A DNA stretch of 64,000 nucleotides from Pseudomonadota bacterium (GTDB lineage Bacteria > Myxococcota > Myxococcia > Myxococcales > Myxococcaceae): assembly GCA_023426545.1 (NCBI GenBank), contig JAFAAN010000058.1, forward strand, positions 19,801 to 83,800. Reading direction: 5' to 3'. Below the pieces are notes generated by a model. It saw only the letters and a program-made list of their open reading frames with translations, was not told where the DNA came from and did no database searches. The position numbers and the translations under genes are program-made. This document shows, piece by piece, positions 34,173 to 43,634 of this stretch. The first letter of the stretch is position 1, and every line of letters starts with the position of its first letter.

Positions 34173-35896
34173 TGGATACCGGGTTGCAGCAACTGCTCGA
34201 CCAGCACGCCGCCCGCGAGCTGCTCCGGCTGGTCGTCGTCGGCTCCGTGGACGATGGAAAGTCCACGCTCATCGGCAGGCTCCTCTACGAGAGCGACGGG
34301 CTCTTCGAGGACCAGATCTCCGCCGTGCGCAAGGCCAGCGCGAGGCGGACCGCCCGGCCGACGGAGGCCGCATCCACCGGGCTTCCTGAGGCGCTGGCCC
34401 AGGGCCTGCGCGCCGCGGCCGGGGCCAACGAGGAGGAGCTGGACTTCTCCCTCTTCACGGACGGCCTGCGCGCCGAACGTGAGCAGGGCATCACCATCGA
34501 CGTGGCGTACCGGTACCTGAGCACCGCGCGCCGCAAGGTCATCGTCGCGGACACACCGGGACACCTCCAATACACCCGGAACATGGCCACGGGCGCCTCC
34601 ACGGCGGACGCAGCCGTCATCCTGGTGGACGCCCGGCAAGGTGTGCTGCCGCAGACGCGCCGCCACGCGTACATCGCCGCGCTGCTGGGCATCCCCTACC
34701 TGGCCGTGGCGGTGAACAAGATGGACCTGACCGGCTTCGACCGGGCCCTCTTCGAGCGCATCGGCGCCGAGCTGGCGGACTTCGCTTACGCGCTCGGCTT
34801 CGAGGGCGTCCGGCTCTTCCCGGTCAGCGCCAGCCAGGGCGACAACATCACCCGGCCGAGCGTCCGCACGCCGTGGCACGAGGGCGGCACGCTGCTCGCG
34901 TGGCTGGAGTCCCTCCCCCACCAGCGCCAGCAGGACGACGCGCCTTTCCGCTTCCCCATCCAGTACGTCCTGCGGCCCCACCAGGACTACCGTGGGCTGG
35001 CAGGCCAACTGGCCTCCGGCACCGTCCGCGTCGGGGACGAGGTGCAGGTCCACCCGTCCGGACGGCGCACGCGCGTGGCGGGCATCGATACCTTCGACGG
35101 ACCACTGGAAGCGGCCTCCTTCCCCGCGTCCGTCACGCTGCGGCTGGCCGACGAGGTGGACGCCAGCCGGGGTGACCTGCTGTCCCACGTGGAGCAGCCG
35201 CCCCTGTCACTCCACCGGCTCGACGCGATGCTCGTGTGGTTCGGGGAGCAGCCCCTGGACTGCTCCCGCCGCTACCTGGTGAAGCAGGCCACGCGCACCG
35301 CGCCAGCGCACGTCGAGCGCGTGCTCTGGCGCAAGGAGCTGGCGGACCTGTCCGAGCAGCCCGCGGAGACGCTGGCCCTCAATGACATCGGGCGGGTGCG
35401 GCTGGTGTGCCGCCGCCCCTTGCTCACCGACCCGTACCAAGACAACCGCCGCACGGGCGCCTTCATCGTCATCGACGCGCTCACGCACGACACGGTGGGC
35501 GCGGGCATGGTCCTGGGTCCCCCGGAGGATGCTTCGAAGGACGTGGTGGCGGACTCGCTCGTCACCCGGTCCGAGCGGCGCGGACGGCTGGGCCAGCCCG
35601 GCACCGTCATCCTGCTCCCCGCGACACCGGACGCCTGCGCCCGCGCGTTCCAGTTGGAGCGCCTGCTGTTCGACCAAGGCTGGCACGTGTCCGTCGTCCC
35701 TGGTGACGTGGAGGTCGCGCTCGCGCTGGCGGCGGCCGGGCTGGTGGCCCTGGTCCACGCCGACGCGCCCCAGACGCGCCGCGCCCTGCGCGTGGAGGCC
35801 CGGGATGCTGGCGCCACGTGGCTCGAACTGGACGCTGGCGACGACCTGGAGCAGCAGCTCGCCCGAATCACCGCCCTCCGGGAGACCCCGCGATGA
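34172..35896 (+). CDS. cysN: Sulfate adenylyltransferase subunit 1 with degenerate C-terminal APS-kinase-like domain
   Basis: A 574-residue GTPase, about 100 residues longer than E. coli CysN. Walker A is GSVDDGKST at 24-32, G3 is DTPGH, and G4 is NKMD. Residues 1-470 are the EF-Tu-like GTPase and beta-barrels that drive APS formation by CysD. From about 474, the tail GQPGTVILLPATPDACARAFQLERLLFDQGWHVSVVPGDVE parallels the start of the APS kinase domain of CysNC fusions, but the P-loop G-x4-GKS is missing. It is therefore probably an inactive remnant. Stop overlaps cysJ start (ATGA). Confidence 0.93.
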   Translation: MDTGLQQLLDQHAARELLRLVVVGSVDDGKSTLIGRLLYESDGLFEDQISAVRKASARRTARPTEAASTGLPEALAQGLRAAAGANEEELDFSLFTDGLRAEREQGITIDVAYRYLSTARRKVIVADTPGHLQYTRNMATGASTADAAVILVDARQGVLPQTRRHAYIAALLGIPYLAVAVNKMDLTGFDRALFERIGAELADFAYALGFEGVRLFPVSASQGDNITRPSVRTPWHEGGTLLAWLESLPHQRQQDDAPFRFPIQYVLRPHQDYRGLAGQLASGTVRVGDEVQVHPSGRRTRVAGIDTFDGPLEAASFPASVTLRLADEVDASRGDLLSHVEQPPLSLHRLDAMLVWFGEQPLDCSRRYLVKQATRTAPAHVERVLWRKELADLSEQPAETLALNDIGRVRLVCRRPLLTDPYQDNRRTGAFIVIDALTHDTVGAGMVLGPPEDASKDVVADSLVTRSERRGRLGQPGTVILLPATPDACARAFQLERLLFDQGWHVSVVPGDVEVALALAAAGLVALVHADAPQTRRALRVEARDAGATWLELDAGDDLEQQLARITALRETPR

Positions 35897-37719
35897 ACGC
35901 ATCCCCTGTCCCCCAGACGCCGCCCTTCGTCCACGCGCAGCTCGGCGAGACCCGAAGTACCCAGTTGCTCGAACTGCTCCAGGGGCTGGACACCACGGCC
36001 CTGCACTGGCTGAGCGGCTACACGGCGGGCCTCGCGGCCCGCGCCCCCCAGCGCACCGTGACAGGCCCGGTCCCCACGCCCGAGGCAGAGCCCACCGCGC
36101 CCGTCACCATCGTCTACGGGACGCAGACGGGGAACAGTCGGCTGCTGGCGGAGCGCCTCAAGCAGCAGGTGGAGTCCGCCGGCCTCACCGCGCGCCTGTT
36201 CCGGGCCAGCGACTACCCCGTGCGGGAGCTGGCCAGGGAGAAGCTGCTCTGCGTGGTCATCAGCACCCAGGGAGATGGCGACCCACCGGATGACGCACGC
36301 GGCTTCTGCGAGTTCGTCCTCGGCAAGCGGGCGCCTCGCGTGGAGGGGCTGCGCTACGCCGTCCTCGGCCTCGGCGACTCCAGCTACCCGCGCTTCTGCG
36401 AGGTGGGCCGGGTGCTGGATGCCCGGTTTGCTGCGCTGGGCGCCACCCGGCTGCTGGAGCGCGCCGACTGTGACGTGGACTTCGAGCCCGTCGCCAGGGG
36501 TTGGCTCGACCAGGCGTCCTCCCTCGCACGTGAGGCCCTGGCGCCACGGGCACCCGCGGCGGCCACGGTCCTCCCGCTGCGCGAGGCCCCCTCCACGCCC
36601 ACCCACGGCAAGGACGCGCCCTTCTCCGCGGAGGTGCTCCTCAACCAGCGCATCACCGCGCGGGGCGCGCGCAAGGACGTGCGCCACCTGGAGCTGTCGC
36701 TCGAAGGCTCCGGGCTGACGTACGCCCCGGGCGACTCGCTGGGCGTGTGGCCCCACAACCCTCCCGAGCTGGTGGACGCGCTCCTGTCCGAGCTGCGCCT
36801 GGATGGCCACGCCGACGTCACGCGCGACGGCCGCACGATGCCCCTGGCCCGCTGGCTGAGCGACGCGCTGGAAATCACGAAGCTCAACCGCCCCTTCCTG
36901 GAGCGGCACGCCGCCCTGTCCGGCAGCAGCGCGCTGCGGGAGGCGCTCGACCCCGGCCACGCTGAGGCCTTCCGCGCGCTGCTTGCGGACTACCAGCTCA
37001 TCGACGTGCTCCGCGCGCACAAGGCGGCCTGGGACGCCACCGAGCTCGTCCAGTCCTTGCGGCGGCTGACGCCCCGGCAGTATTCGATTGCCTCCAGCCC
37101 CAAGCGCGTGGGCGATGAGGCGCACCTCACGGTGGCCGTGGTGGACTACACCGCCTTCGGCCTGCGCCACGTCGGCGCGGCGTCGTCCTACCTGGCCACC
37201 CGCGCGGCGGGCACGGACACGGTGCGCGTCTACGTCGAGCCCAACGAGCGCTTCCGGCTCCCCGAGGACGGCGACAGGGACGTGCTGATGATTGGCCCCG
37301 GCACCGGCGTGGCGCCCTTCCGCGCCTTCGTCCAGGAGCGGGCGGAGACCGGCGCGCGGGGCCGCAACTGGCTCTTCTTCGGGGAGCAGCACTTCCGGAC
37401 GCAGTTCCTCTACCAGACGGAGTGGCAGGAGGCGCTGAAGAAGCAGACGCTGCACCGGCTGTCGCTCGCCTTCTCGCGGGACCGCGACCAGAAGGTCTAC
37501 GTACAGCACCGGCTGCGCGAGGCCGGCCGTGAGGTCTACGCCTGGCTCGAATGCGGCGCCCACCTCTACGTGTGCGGTGACGCCAAGCACATGGCCCCGG
37601 ATGTCCACGAGGCGCTGGTGGACGTCGTCTCCACCCACGGCGGCAGGAGCCGCGAGGACGCGCACGCGTGGCTCGAATCCCTGCGCGAACAACGGCGCTA
37701 CCTGCGCGACGTCTACTGA
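35893..37719 (+). CDS. cysJ: Assimilatory sulfite reductase flavoprotein subunit
   Basis: A 608-residue FMN/FAD diflavin reductase that passes electrons from NADPH to CysI. Order: short N-terminal tail (1-70), flavodoxin domain (VTIVYGTQTGNSRLLAERL near 71-90; STQGDGDPPDDA; VLGLGDSSYPRFCEVG), FAD-binding domain (RQYSIASSP; GAASSYLA), and NADPH domain (MIGPGTGVAPFRAFVQER; NWLFFGEQHF; YVCGDAKHMAPDV) ending in the typical YLRDVY. Length matches E. coli CysJ (599). The ATGA junction with cysN indicates coupling. Confidence 0.96.
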   Translation: MNASPVPQTPPFVHAQLGETRSTQLLELLQGLDTTALHWLSGYTAGLAARAPQRTVTGPVPTPEAEPTAPVTIVYGTQTGNSRLLAERLKQQVESAGLTARLFRASDYPVRELAREKLLCVVISTQGDGDPPDDARGFCEFVLGKRAPRVEGLRYAVLGLGDSSYPRFCEVGRVLDARFAALGATRLLERADCDVDFEPVARGWLDQASSLAREALAPRAPAAATVLPLREAPSTPTHGKDAPFSAEVLLNQRITARGARKDVRHLELSLEGSGLTYAPGDSLGVWPHNPPELVDALLSELRLDGHADVTRDGRTMPLARWLSDALEITKLNRPFLERHAALSGSSALREALDPGHAEAFRALLADYQLIDVLRAHKAAWDATELVQSLRRLTPRQYSIASSPKRVGDEAHLTVAVVDYTAFGLRHVGAASSYLATRAAGTDTVRVYVEPNERFRLPEDGDRDVLMIGPGTGVAPFRAFVQERAETGARGRNWLFFGEQHFRTQFLYQTEWQEALKKQTLHRLSLAFSRDRDQKVYVQHRLREAGREVYAWLECGAHLYVCGDAKHMAPDVHEALVDVVSTHGGRSREDAHAWLESLREQRRYLRDVY

Positions 37720-37743
37720 CCCCTTGCGATTGCGAGCAACGAC

Positions 37744-39456
37744 ATGAGCAACCCGCCCAAGCCGCTCTCCGAAGTGGAGCACATCAAGTCGCAGAGCCAC
37801 CTGCTCCGGGGCTCCCTGGCGGCGAGTCTGGAGGACCCGGTGACGGGTGGCCTCGCCCCCCCGGACACCAACCTCATCAAGTTCCACGGCAGCTACCAGC
37901 AGGACGACCGCGACGTGCGCGAGGAGCGGCGCCAGCAGAGGCTGGAGCCCGACTACAGCTTCATGCTCCGCACCCGGCTGCCAGGAGGCGTCTGCACGCC
38001 CACCCAGTGGCTGGCGATGGACGCGCTGGCGCGGGAGCACGCCAACCACACGCTGCGCATCACCACGCGGCAGGCCTTCCAGCTCCACGGCGTCATCAAG
38101 GACGACCTCCAGCCCACCATCGCCCGCATCAACGCGGCGTTGATGGACACCCTGGCCGCCTGCGGTGACGTCAACCGCAACGTCCTGTGCAACCCCAACC
38201 CCGTGGACTCGCGCGTCCACGAGGTCGTGTACCAGTGGGCGGTGCGCATCTCCGAGCACCTGCTGCCGAGGACGCGCGCCTATCACGAAATCTGGCTGGG
38301 CCAGGAGAAGGTGGCCGGCGGCGAGGACGAGCCCATCTACGGCCCCACCTACCTCCCCCGGAAGTTCAAGGCCGCCGTCGCGGTGCCGCCCCTCAACGAC
38401 GTGGACGTGTTCGCGCAGGACCTGGGCTTCATCGCCATTGTCGAGGACGGCGCGCTCGCGGGCTTCAACGTCTCGGTGGGTGGCGGCATGGGCGCCACGC
38501 ACGGCGACGCGGCCACCCATCCCCGGCTGGCGGACGTCATCGGCTTCATCCCACCGGAGAAGACGCTCGCCGTCGCAGAGGAGGTGGTGAAACTCCACCG
38601 CGACTTCGGGGACCGCTCCAACCGCAAGCACGCCCGCCTGAAGTACGTCCTGGAGGAGCGCGGCGTCCCCTGGTTCACGGCGGAGTTGGAGAAGCGGCTC
38701 GGCTTCGCGCTCCAGCCCGCCCGGCCCTTTGCCTTCGAGCACAATGGAGACCGCTTCGGCTGGACGGAGGGCCATGACGGCCGGTGGCACCTGACGCTGC
38801 ATCTGGACAGCGGCCGCATCGCGGACCGGCCCGGCGCCCCGCACCTCACCGGGCTGCGGCAGATCGCCCGCGTCCACACCGGAGACTTCCGCCTCACGGC
38901 GAACCAGAACCTCGTCATCGCTGGCGTGCCCGCCGAGTCCCGGTCTGCCATCGACGCGCTGGTCGTCGCGCACGCGCTGGACGGCTTCCGCAGCGCCAGC
39001 CCCGTACGCCGCAACGCGCTGGCGTGCGTGGCGCTGCCCACGTGCGGGCTGGCCATGGCCGAGGCCGAGCGCTACCTGCCCACCTTCGTGGGACGCGTGG
39101 AGGAGCGCCTGCGCGCCCACGGCCTCCAGGACGCCAACCTGCTGCTGCGCATCACCGGCTGCCCCAACGGCTGCGCGAGACCCTACCTGGCCGAGGTGGG
39201 CCTCGTGGGCAAGGCGCCGGGCCGCTACAACCTGCACCTGGGCGGCGATACGCGCGGCCAGCGCCTCGGCCAGCTCTACCGGGAGAACATCGACGAGGAC
39301 GCCATCCTCGCGGCGCTGGAGCCCCTGTTCGCGGACTACGCACGCGAGCGACAGCCCGGCGAGGGCTTCGGCGACTACCTCGTGCGCGCCGGCCACGTCC
39401 CCATCGCGGCGCGCACACAGCCCACGCTCAGCCAGCAGAGCCCCGCACCGCCGTGA
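37744..39456 (+). CDS. cysI: Sulfite reductase hemoprotein subunit
   Basis: A 570-residue siroheme/[4Fe-4S] protein, exactly the length of E. coli CysI, that performs the six-electron reduction of sulfite to sulfide. The cluster/siroheme ligands are Cys428 and Cys434 (ACVALPTCGLAMAEAER) and Cys473 and Cys477 (GCPNGCARP). Other signatures: RITTRQAFQLHGV, NPNPVDSR, GFNVSVGGGMGATHGD. It is the last gene of the operon, 24 nt after cysJ. Its 3' end overlaps the convergent methyltransferase gene by 29 nt, and no terminator is seen between them. Confidence 0.97.
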   Translation: MSNPPKPLSEVEHIKSQSHLLRGSLAASLEDPVTGGLAPPDTNLIKFHGSYQQDDRDVREERRQQRLEPDYSFMLRTRLPGGVCTPTQWLAMDALAREHANHTLRITTRQAFQLHGVIKDDLQPTIARINAALMDTLAACGDVNRNVLCNPNPVDSRVHEVVYQWAVRISEHLLPRTRAYHEIWLGQEKVAGGEDEPIYGPTYLPRKFKAAVAVPPLNDVDVFAQDLGFIAIVEDGALAGFNVSVGGGMGATHGDAATHPRLADVIGFIPPEKTLAVAEEVVKLHRDFGDRSNRKHARLKYVLEERGVPWFTAELEKRLGFALQPARPFAFEHNGDRFGWTEGHDGRWHLTLHLDSGRIADRPGAPHLTGLRQIARVHTGDFRLTANQNLVIAGVPAESRSAIDALVVAHALDGFRSASPVRRNALACVALPTCGLAMAEAERYLPTFVGRVEERLRAHGLQDANLLLRITGCPNGCARPYLAEVGLVGKAPGRYNLHLGGDTRGQRLGQLYRENIDEDAILAALEPLFADYARERQPGEGFGDYLVRAGHVPIAARTQPTLSQQSPAPP

Positions 39457-40384
39457 GGAGCAGGTCGTACTTGCCGCCCAGGAAGGTGCGGAAGCCGTGC
39501 TGGTGCAGATAGCGGCGGTAGAAGGACAGGTCCTTCACCAGCAACGAGAGGTCGGGCTCGCGCAGGTTGCGCACGCGGGCGCCATAGACGACCTCGCCAT
39601 CCCGGAAGCGTGAGTTGGGGAAGCCGAGGAGCAGCGCCGAGCCCGGCTCCAGGTGCTCCTGCACGAGCTTGCGCAGTAGCGCGTGGTCATCCACGCCGGG
39701 GCTCTGCAACGTCCCCACCGACACCACGAGGTGGAAGCGGCCCAGCCCCTCCGGAAGCGCGTTGAGGTCCGCGACGTGGAAGGAATGGCGCGCGTCCGGG
39801 AAGCGGGCGCGCGCCTCCTCGATGGCGCTCGCGCTGTGGTCCACGCCCACGAAGCGCACGTCCGGGGCTCCGTCGAGCCAGGAGAAGGCGGCCAGCTCAT
39901 CGCCGCGATTGACGCCCAGGTCCAGCACACGGGCGGACTCGGGCAACCGGATGCGGCCGAGCGCGTCGAGCCAGGGCAGCAGGAAGCCCGCGTCCTCCAG
40001 CTTGCGGAGGCGCGCGAACGCGGACGTGGCGCCGTAGCGCTCCTCGGGCGGCGCCTCGCCGTCGTCGGTCGTGCCCCCCGCGTGCCAGGGCGCCTCGGGC
40101 CCCAGGCGCTCGAAGGTCAGCGAGACGTGCGTCGCATCCGAGGCGCGAGGCGTGAGCAGCCGGCACCCGAGCCCTTCCGCCAGGTCACACCAGCTCCGCA
40201 GCGGGCGGTGGACCAGCGTGCCCGCGGGCCCCACCCGCTCACCGGGGTAGCGGCCTCGCCCCAGGTCCGGGTCCGGGACCTCGATGGTGACGGCCCCCGC
40301 GCCGAGGCCCTCCAGCAGGTACCGATGGATGATGACGAGGGGCTCGGCATGAAAGCGGCGCGGCGGCGCGGAGGGGCTCGGCAT
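39428..40384 (-). CDS. Class I SAM-dependent methyltransferase
   Basis: A 318-residue protein. The SAM-binding motif I is ARVLDLGVNRGDELAAF near 170-185, followed by RFVGVDHSASAIEEARARF and the motif II/III region FHVADLNALPEGLGRFHLVVSVGTLQS. The first 140 residues form an additional domain that I cannot assign (VIIHRYLLEGLGAGAVTIEVPDPDLGRGRY). Substrate unknown. ATG 40384 was taken although no ribosome site is obvious. It converges on cysI with a 29-nt overlap and diverges from the lipoprotein gene. Confidence 0.8.
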   Translation of the reverse strand: MPSPSAPPRRFHAEPLVIIHRYLLEGLGAGAVTIEVPDPDLGRGRYPGERVGPAGTLVHRPLRSWCDLAEGLGCRLLTPRASDATHVSLTFERLGPEAPWHAGGTTDDGEAPPEERYGATSAFARLRKLEDAGFLLPWLDALGRIRLPESARVLDLGVNRGDELAAFSWLDGAPDVRFVGVDHSASAIEEARARFPDARHSFHVADLNALPEGLGRFHLVVSVGTLQSPGVDDHALLRKLVQEHLEPGSALLLGFPNSRFRDGEVVYGARVRNLREPDLSLLVKDLSFYRRYLHQHGFRTFLGGKYDLLLTAVRGSAG

Positions 40385-40462
40385 GGCGGCGGCAGCCTAG
40401 CGCGGCACCGCTCCTGTATCGTCCCTCCCAATCGAAGGCCCGACTCTCCGCCGAGGTGCCCC

Positions 40463-41599
40463 ATGCATCGGTTCCGCTCCACTCCCGCCTTGTTCGCCGC
40501 CGTGGCGCTCATGGGCTGTCAGTCTGGACAGGACAGCAAGACGCCCGCGCCCCCTCCCGCCGCCTCCGCTTCTGCTCCCAGCACTGAGGCCCCGGCCCCG
40601 GCTCCGGCTCCGGCTCCGGCTCCGGAGAAGCCCACGCCGCCGCCAGCTCCCACGATGGAGGTCGGCTACCTCAAGCCCACCGAGGACGCCGAGCACTGCG
40701 AGTGGATGCGGCAGCCCCTGCCAGGCACGCCCACCCGGGTGTTCCGCTTCGATGCCTTCTGTGACAGGTCCTCGGTGTCGTGGAGCCCGGACGGAAAGCA
40801 GGGGCTCCTCTTCACCTGGCCCTCGGGCGAGGGCGAGGTGCCCCGCGCATGGCGCGTGGACGTCAACGCGAAGTCCGGCCAGCCGCTCGACCTGGGGACC
40901 TTGCCCGGAGGCAGCAGCGCGGGCGGACCGAACGAGCCCTTCATCTCCCGCATGAGCTTCGACCCCCAGGGCCGCCCCATCGCGCTCGTCGTCGTCGCCG
41001 CCGATGCCAGGGCCATCAAGAAGGGCGCCCTCACCTTCGCCGGAGAGACCTTCCCCATACCGCCGGGCAAGGGCATCCCGGGACTTGCCCTGGCCTATCG
41101 CTTGGAGGATGGCGACTGGAAACGCATCGAAGCCAAGATGAACCGCGTCCAGGAGAACACCGCGTCCGACCACGGCCTGCTCGACGTCGAGGCGACGCTC
41201 ACTCCGGCGTGGACCGCCTCGCCGCCTGACCAGCTTGTCGGGACCCGCGTCCCCAAAGCCACGGCGCGGACGTTGGATGCCCAGGCCCACGGCTCCCTGG
41301 GTGAGGGCTGGTGGATGGAGCTGCCCGGCCCCGGGGGCACGCTTTACTTCCGGGCCCACCAGGAAGGCCCGTTGCTCGCGATGGGCCAACCGGTGCTGTG
41401 GGCGCGCGGGGACCAGCGCGTGTCCCTGAAGGACCTCACGGAGCCGGACGCCTACCTCGGCTTCGTCTTCGAGCGCGGCCTGCTGCTCGTGACGTCCTAC
41501 GGGGGTTACGCGGCGGCCACCGTCTGGAACCCGGAGACGCAGCAGCGCGTGGCCTCCATCCCGGACGCCTATGCCCCCGCCTTCTGGCCCGCGCGCTGA
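40463..41599 (+). CDS. Lipoprotein with Pro-Ala-rich linker
   Basis: A 378-residue exported lipoprotein. The lipobox is ALMGC with the lipidated Cys19. Residues 25-65 form a low-complexity Pro/Ala/Glu linker. The rest is a predicted beta-rich extracytoplasmic domain with WSPDGKQGLLFTWPSGEG, which resembles a single beta-propeller-type blade, but no family is recognised. Function unknown. Probably attached to the outer membrane and facing the periplasm or surface. It converges with the murein hydrolase gene over a terminator hairpin. Confidence 0.8.
   Translation: MHRFRSTPALFAAVALMGCQSGQDSKTPAPPPAASASAPSTEAPAPAPAPAPAPEKPTPPPAPTMEVGYLKPTEDAEHCEWMRQPLPGTPTRVFRFDAFCDRSSVSWSPDGKQGLLFTWPSGEGEVPRAWRVDVNAKSGQPLDLGTLPGGSSAGGPNEPFISRMSFDPQGRPIALVVVAADARAIKKGALTFAGETFPIPPGKGIPGLALAYRLEDGDWKRIEAKMNRVQENTASDHGLLDVEATLTPAWTASPPDQLVGTRVPKATARTLDAQAHGSLGEGWWMELPGPGGTLYFRAHQEGPLLAMGQPVLWARGDQRVSLKDLTEPDAYLGFVFERGLLLVTSYGGYAAATVWNPETQQRVASIPDAYAPAFWPAR
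40597..40624 (+). repeat. Short CCGGCT-type tandem repeat
   Basis: A six-base unit GGCTCC/CCGGCT is repeated about four to five times in frame, encoding alternating Pro and Ala in the lipoprotein linker. Such tracts can change length by slippage without breaking the frame. Confidence 0.6.
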
Positions 41600-41617
41600 G
41601 ACGCGGGGCCGACGACG

Positions 41618-41650
41618 ACGGCCCGGCCACCCGGAGGGGGACCGGGCCGT
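41618..41650. terminator. Bidirectional terminator between convergent genes
   Basis: ACGGCCCGG (41618-41626) pairs perfectly with CCGGGCCGT (41642-41650), loop 15 nt. It lies between the stops of the lipoprotein gene (41599) and the murein hydrolase gene (41672). Confidence 0.6.
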
Positions 41651-41671
41651 GTGTGGAGCCGAGCGGACGGG

Positions 41672-43300
41672 CTACGCCGGACCCGCGCCGTTGTACCAGC
41701 CAGTGATCTTCCGCACGTAGTCCTGCGTCTCCTTGAACGGCGGCACGCCACCGTACTTGCTCACGTTGCCCGGCCCTGCGTTGTAGGCCGCGAGCGCCAG
41801 GCGCACGTCACCGTTGAAGCGCTTGAGCTGCTGCGCAAGGTACTTGGTTCCCCCCTCGATGCTCTGACGCGGGTCCCTGGGGTTCGTCACGCCCAGCTCG
41901 CGCGCGGTCCCCGGCATGAGCTGCATCAGCCCCACGGCGCCCGCGCCCGAGCGCGCGTTCGGGTTGAAGGCGGACTCCTGCTGGATGACCGCCTTGATGA
42001 GGCGCGCGGGCACGTTGTACTTCCGCGACATCTCGTTGATGAGGTTGTCGTACTTGTTCGACGAGAAGCCGCTCAGGTCGTTGTTCCCCTTCGCGGGCCC
42101 CGCCTTGCCCGTCCCCGGAGTGCCTCCCGTACCGCTGGTGGCGCCACCGCTGGCCACGCTGGCGCCCAGCTTCGAGAACGCCGCCCGCGTCAGCGGGCCG
42201 TAGTACCCGGTGTTCTTCACGTTGTTGGCGGCCTGGAATTTCTTGAGCGCCGCCTCGGTGCGGGGACCGAAGACGCCCGGGCCGGTGTTCATCTCGGCCT
42301 GGGTCATGTAGCCCCCCTTCACCAGCGCCTTCTGGAGCTTCTCCACGGCGGGCCCGCGGGCGCCCTTCTCCAGGTCGCCGCCGGGCAGCGACATGCCCTT
42401 CACCGAGCCACCCGCGGTGGCAGGCGGCTTCGCCGTCCCGCCCGAGCCCTGCGTGCCTCCCGTGCCGTTCGTGTTGCCCGGACGCGGGTTGCCGCCCGAG
42501 AAGGTCACCAGCTCGCCCGTCGTCTTGTAGCCCTGGGGGCCTCCCGTCAGGCGGCTGCCCTGGACGTTGAGGGTGATCTCCTTCCCGGTGGCCGGGTCAT
42601 TCGCGTAGTAGACGGGCTTGCCGTTCTGGGTGCCGCGGCCGGTGATGGTGATCCAGTGGTCGGTGCCGTTCGAACCACCATTGCTGCCCGGCTTGTAGTC
42701 CACGCCGACGACGACCGGCCGCCCTGCGTCGATCTGCTTGTTGATGGTGTCCAGCTTCCACGCCTGCTTCGACGCCCCCAGTCCCCCCATGGCCGCCGCG
42801 GAGCCCCACTTGAGCGCGTTGCCGGAGTAACCGTTGTTGCGGTCCAGGTAGGCGTCCATCTCGGCCGGGTTGATGGTCTTCCCGGTGATCTTGCTCACCG
42901 CCATCGCCGTGGCCGTCATGGCGCAGCCCGCCGCCGAAATGCTCGAGCCGGTGCCCAGCCGCCGCGAGCCCCACTGCGAATCGCCCTGTTTGTAGAGCGG
43001 CGTGCCGTCCCGCGACGTGGGGAACTTGCGGCCGTCGTCATCGCGAACCTGACCCTTCGCGGCGCGTGCCGTCGACGCCGCCGCGGTGAAGCCATCCCCG
43101 CTCGCCGGGCGCTGCGCGGCGCTGCGCTCCCCCTTGGAGGACGTCTCCTCGAAGCTGTCCGGGATGGTCAGCTTCTGCCCCACACGAATCTTGTTCGGGT
43201 CTGAGATGTCATTGGCCTTGGCCAGCGCAGACACAGACGTGTTGAACTGACGGGCCAGCGCGCTCAGAGAATCGCCACTGCGGACGGAGTAGGTCTTCAA
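41672..43300 (-). CDS. Four-module murein hydrolase: LysM, C39-like peptidase, PG-binding, lytic transglycosylase
   Basis: About 542 residues from TTG 43300 (GAGAG about 8 nt upstream; GTG 43318 is the alternative). LysM is at 3-47 (YSVRSGDSLSALARQF). A papain-like C39-type peptidase follows, with Cys126 (AAGCAMTATAM), His215 (DHWITITG) and YANDPATG. After a Gly/Thr-rich linker comes a PG_binding_1 repeat (about 305-375), another linker, and an SLT transglycosylase with Glu442 (QQESAFNP), GLMQLMPGTA and LALAAYNAGPGNV. The order suggests cutting both glycan strands and peptide bonds. No signal peptide is present, so export may use a contractile or other non-Sec system, or lysis. Confidence 0.88.
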   Translation of the reverse strand: MKTYSVRSGDSLSALARQFNTSVSALAKANDISDPNKIRVGQKLTIPDSFEETSSKGERSAAQRPASGDGFTAAASTARAAKGQVRDDDGRKFPTSRDGTPLYKQGDSQWGSRRLGTGSSISAAGCAMTATAMAVSKITGKTINPAEMDAYLDRNNGYSGNALKWGSAAAMGGLGASKQAWKLDTINKQIDAGRPVVVGVDYKPGSNGGSNGTDHWITITGRGTQNGKPVYYANDPATGKEITLNVQGSRLTGGPQGYKTTGELVTFSGGNPRPGNTNGTGGTQGSGGTAKPPATAGGSVKGMSLPGGDLEKGARGPAVEKLQKALVKGGYMTQAEMNTGPGVFGPRTEAALKKFQAANNVKNTGYYGPLTRAAFSKLGASVASGGATSGTGGTPGTGKAGPAKGNNDLSGFSSNKYDNLINEMSRKYNVPARLIKAVIQQESAFNPNARSGAGAVGLMQLMPGTARELGVTNPRDPRQSIEGGTKYLAQQLKRFNGDVRLALAAYNAGPGNVSKYGGVPPFKETQDYVRKITGWYNGAGPA

Positions 43301-43634
43301 GGCCAGTTCTCTCGTCACCCAGACAGCCAGGTGCGTAATGGGTTTGCACCATTCTCGTCCACGGCGAGCTGGAGTTGCCTCATCCGCCAACAAACACTGG
43401 CATCGAAAATATCAGCCTCCGCCAAACCATGGCGGCAACCCCGCAATGGCACACACAGCCCGATGACACGTCGCACAATCGCAACATTCCTATCAAATTA
43501 CAGCGCACCAATTTGGCACGCGCGCATTGACAGTCCACGACAAGGACGACGCCATGCGGCATCCGGACTCTGGACGCTCCAAGTGAGCAGGCCATCTGGC
43601 GAGCGCCGCGCCTTTTGAGTCAGGCCTCCGCAGT
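43301..43634. other. Intergenic region, less GC-rich than its surroundings
   Basis: No gene supported. It holds the presumed promoter of the murein hydrolase. The stretch around 43390-43540 is clearly richer in A and T than the rest of the window (for example ATCAAATTACAGCGCACCAA), which suggests regulatory DNA or recently acquired sequence. No hairpin or repeat was recognised. Confidence 0.4.

Noticed and set aside
35272..39396. A 4.1-kb open frame antisense to cysN, cysJ and cysI
   Set aside because: It has no protein-like domain and lies opposite three well-conserved genes; long antisense frames are a by-product of strong third-position GC bias. The same explanation covers the long antisense frames over the hydrolase (1086-2954), purL and RIO kinase genes.
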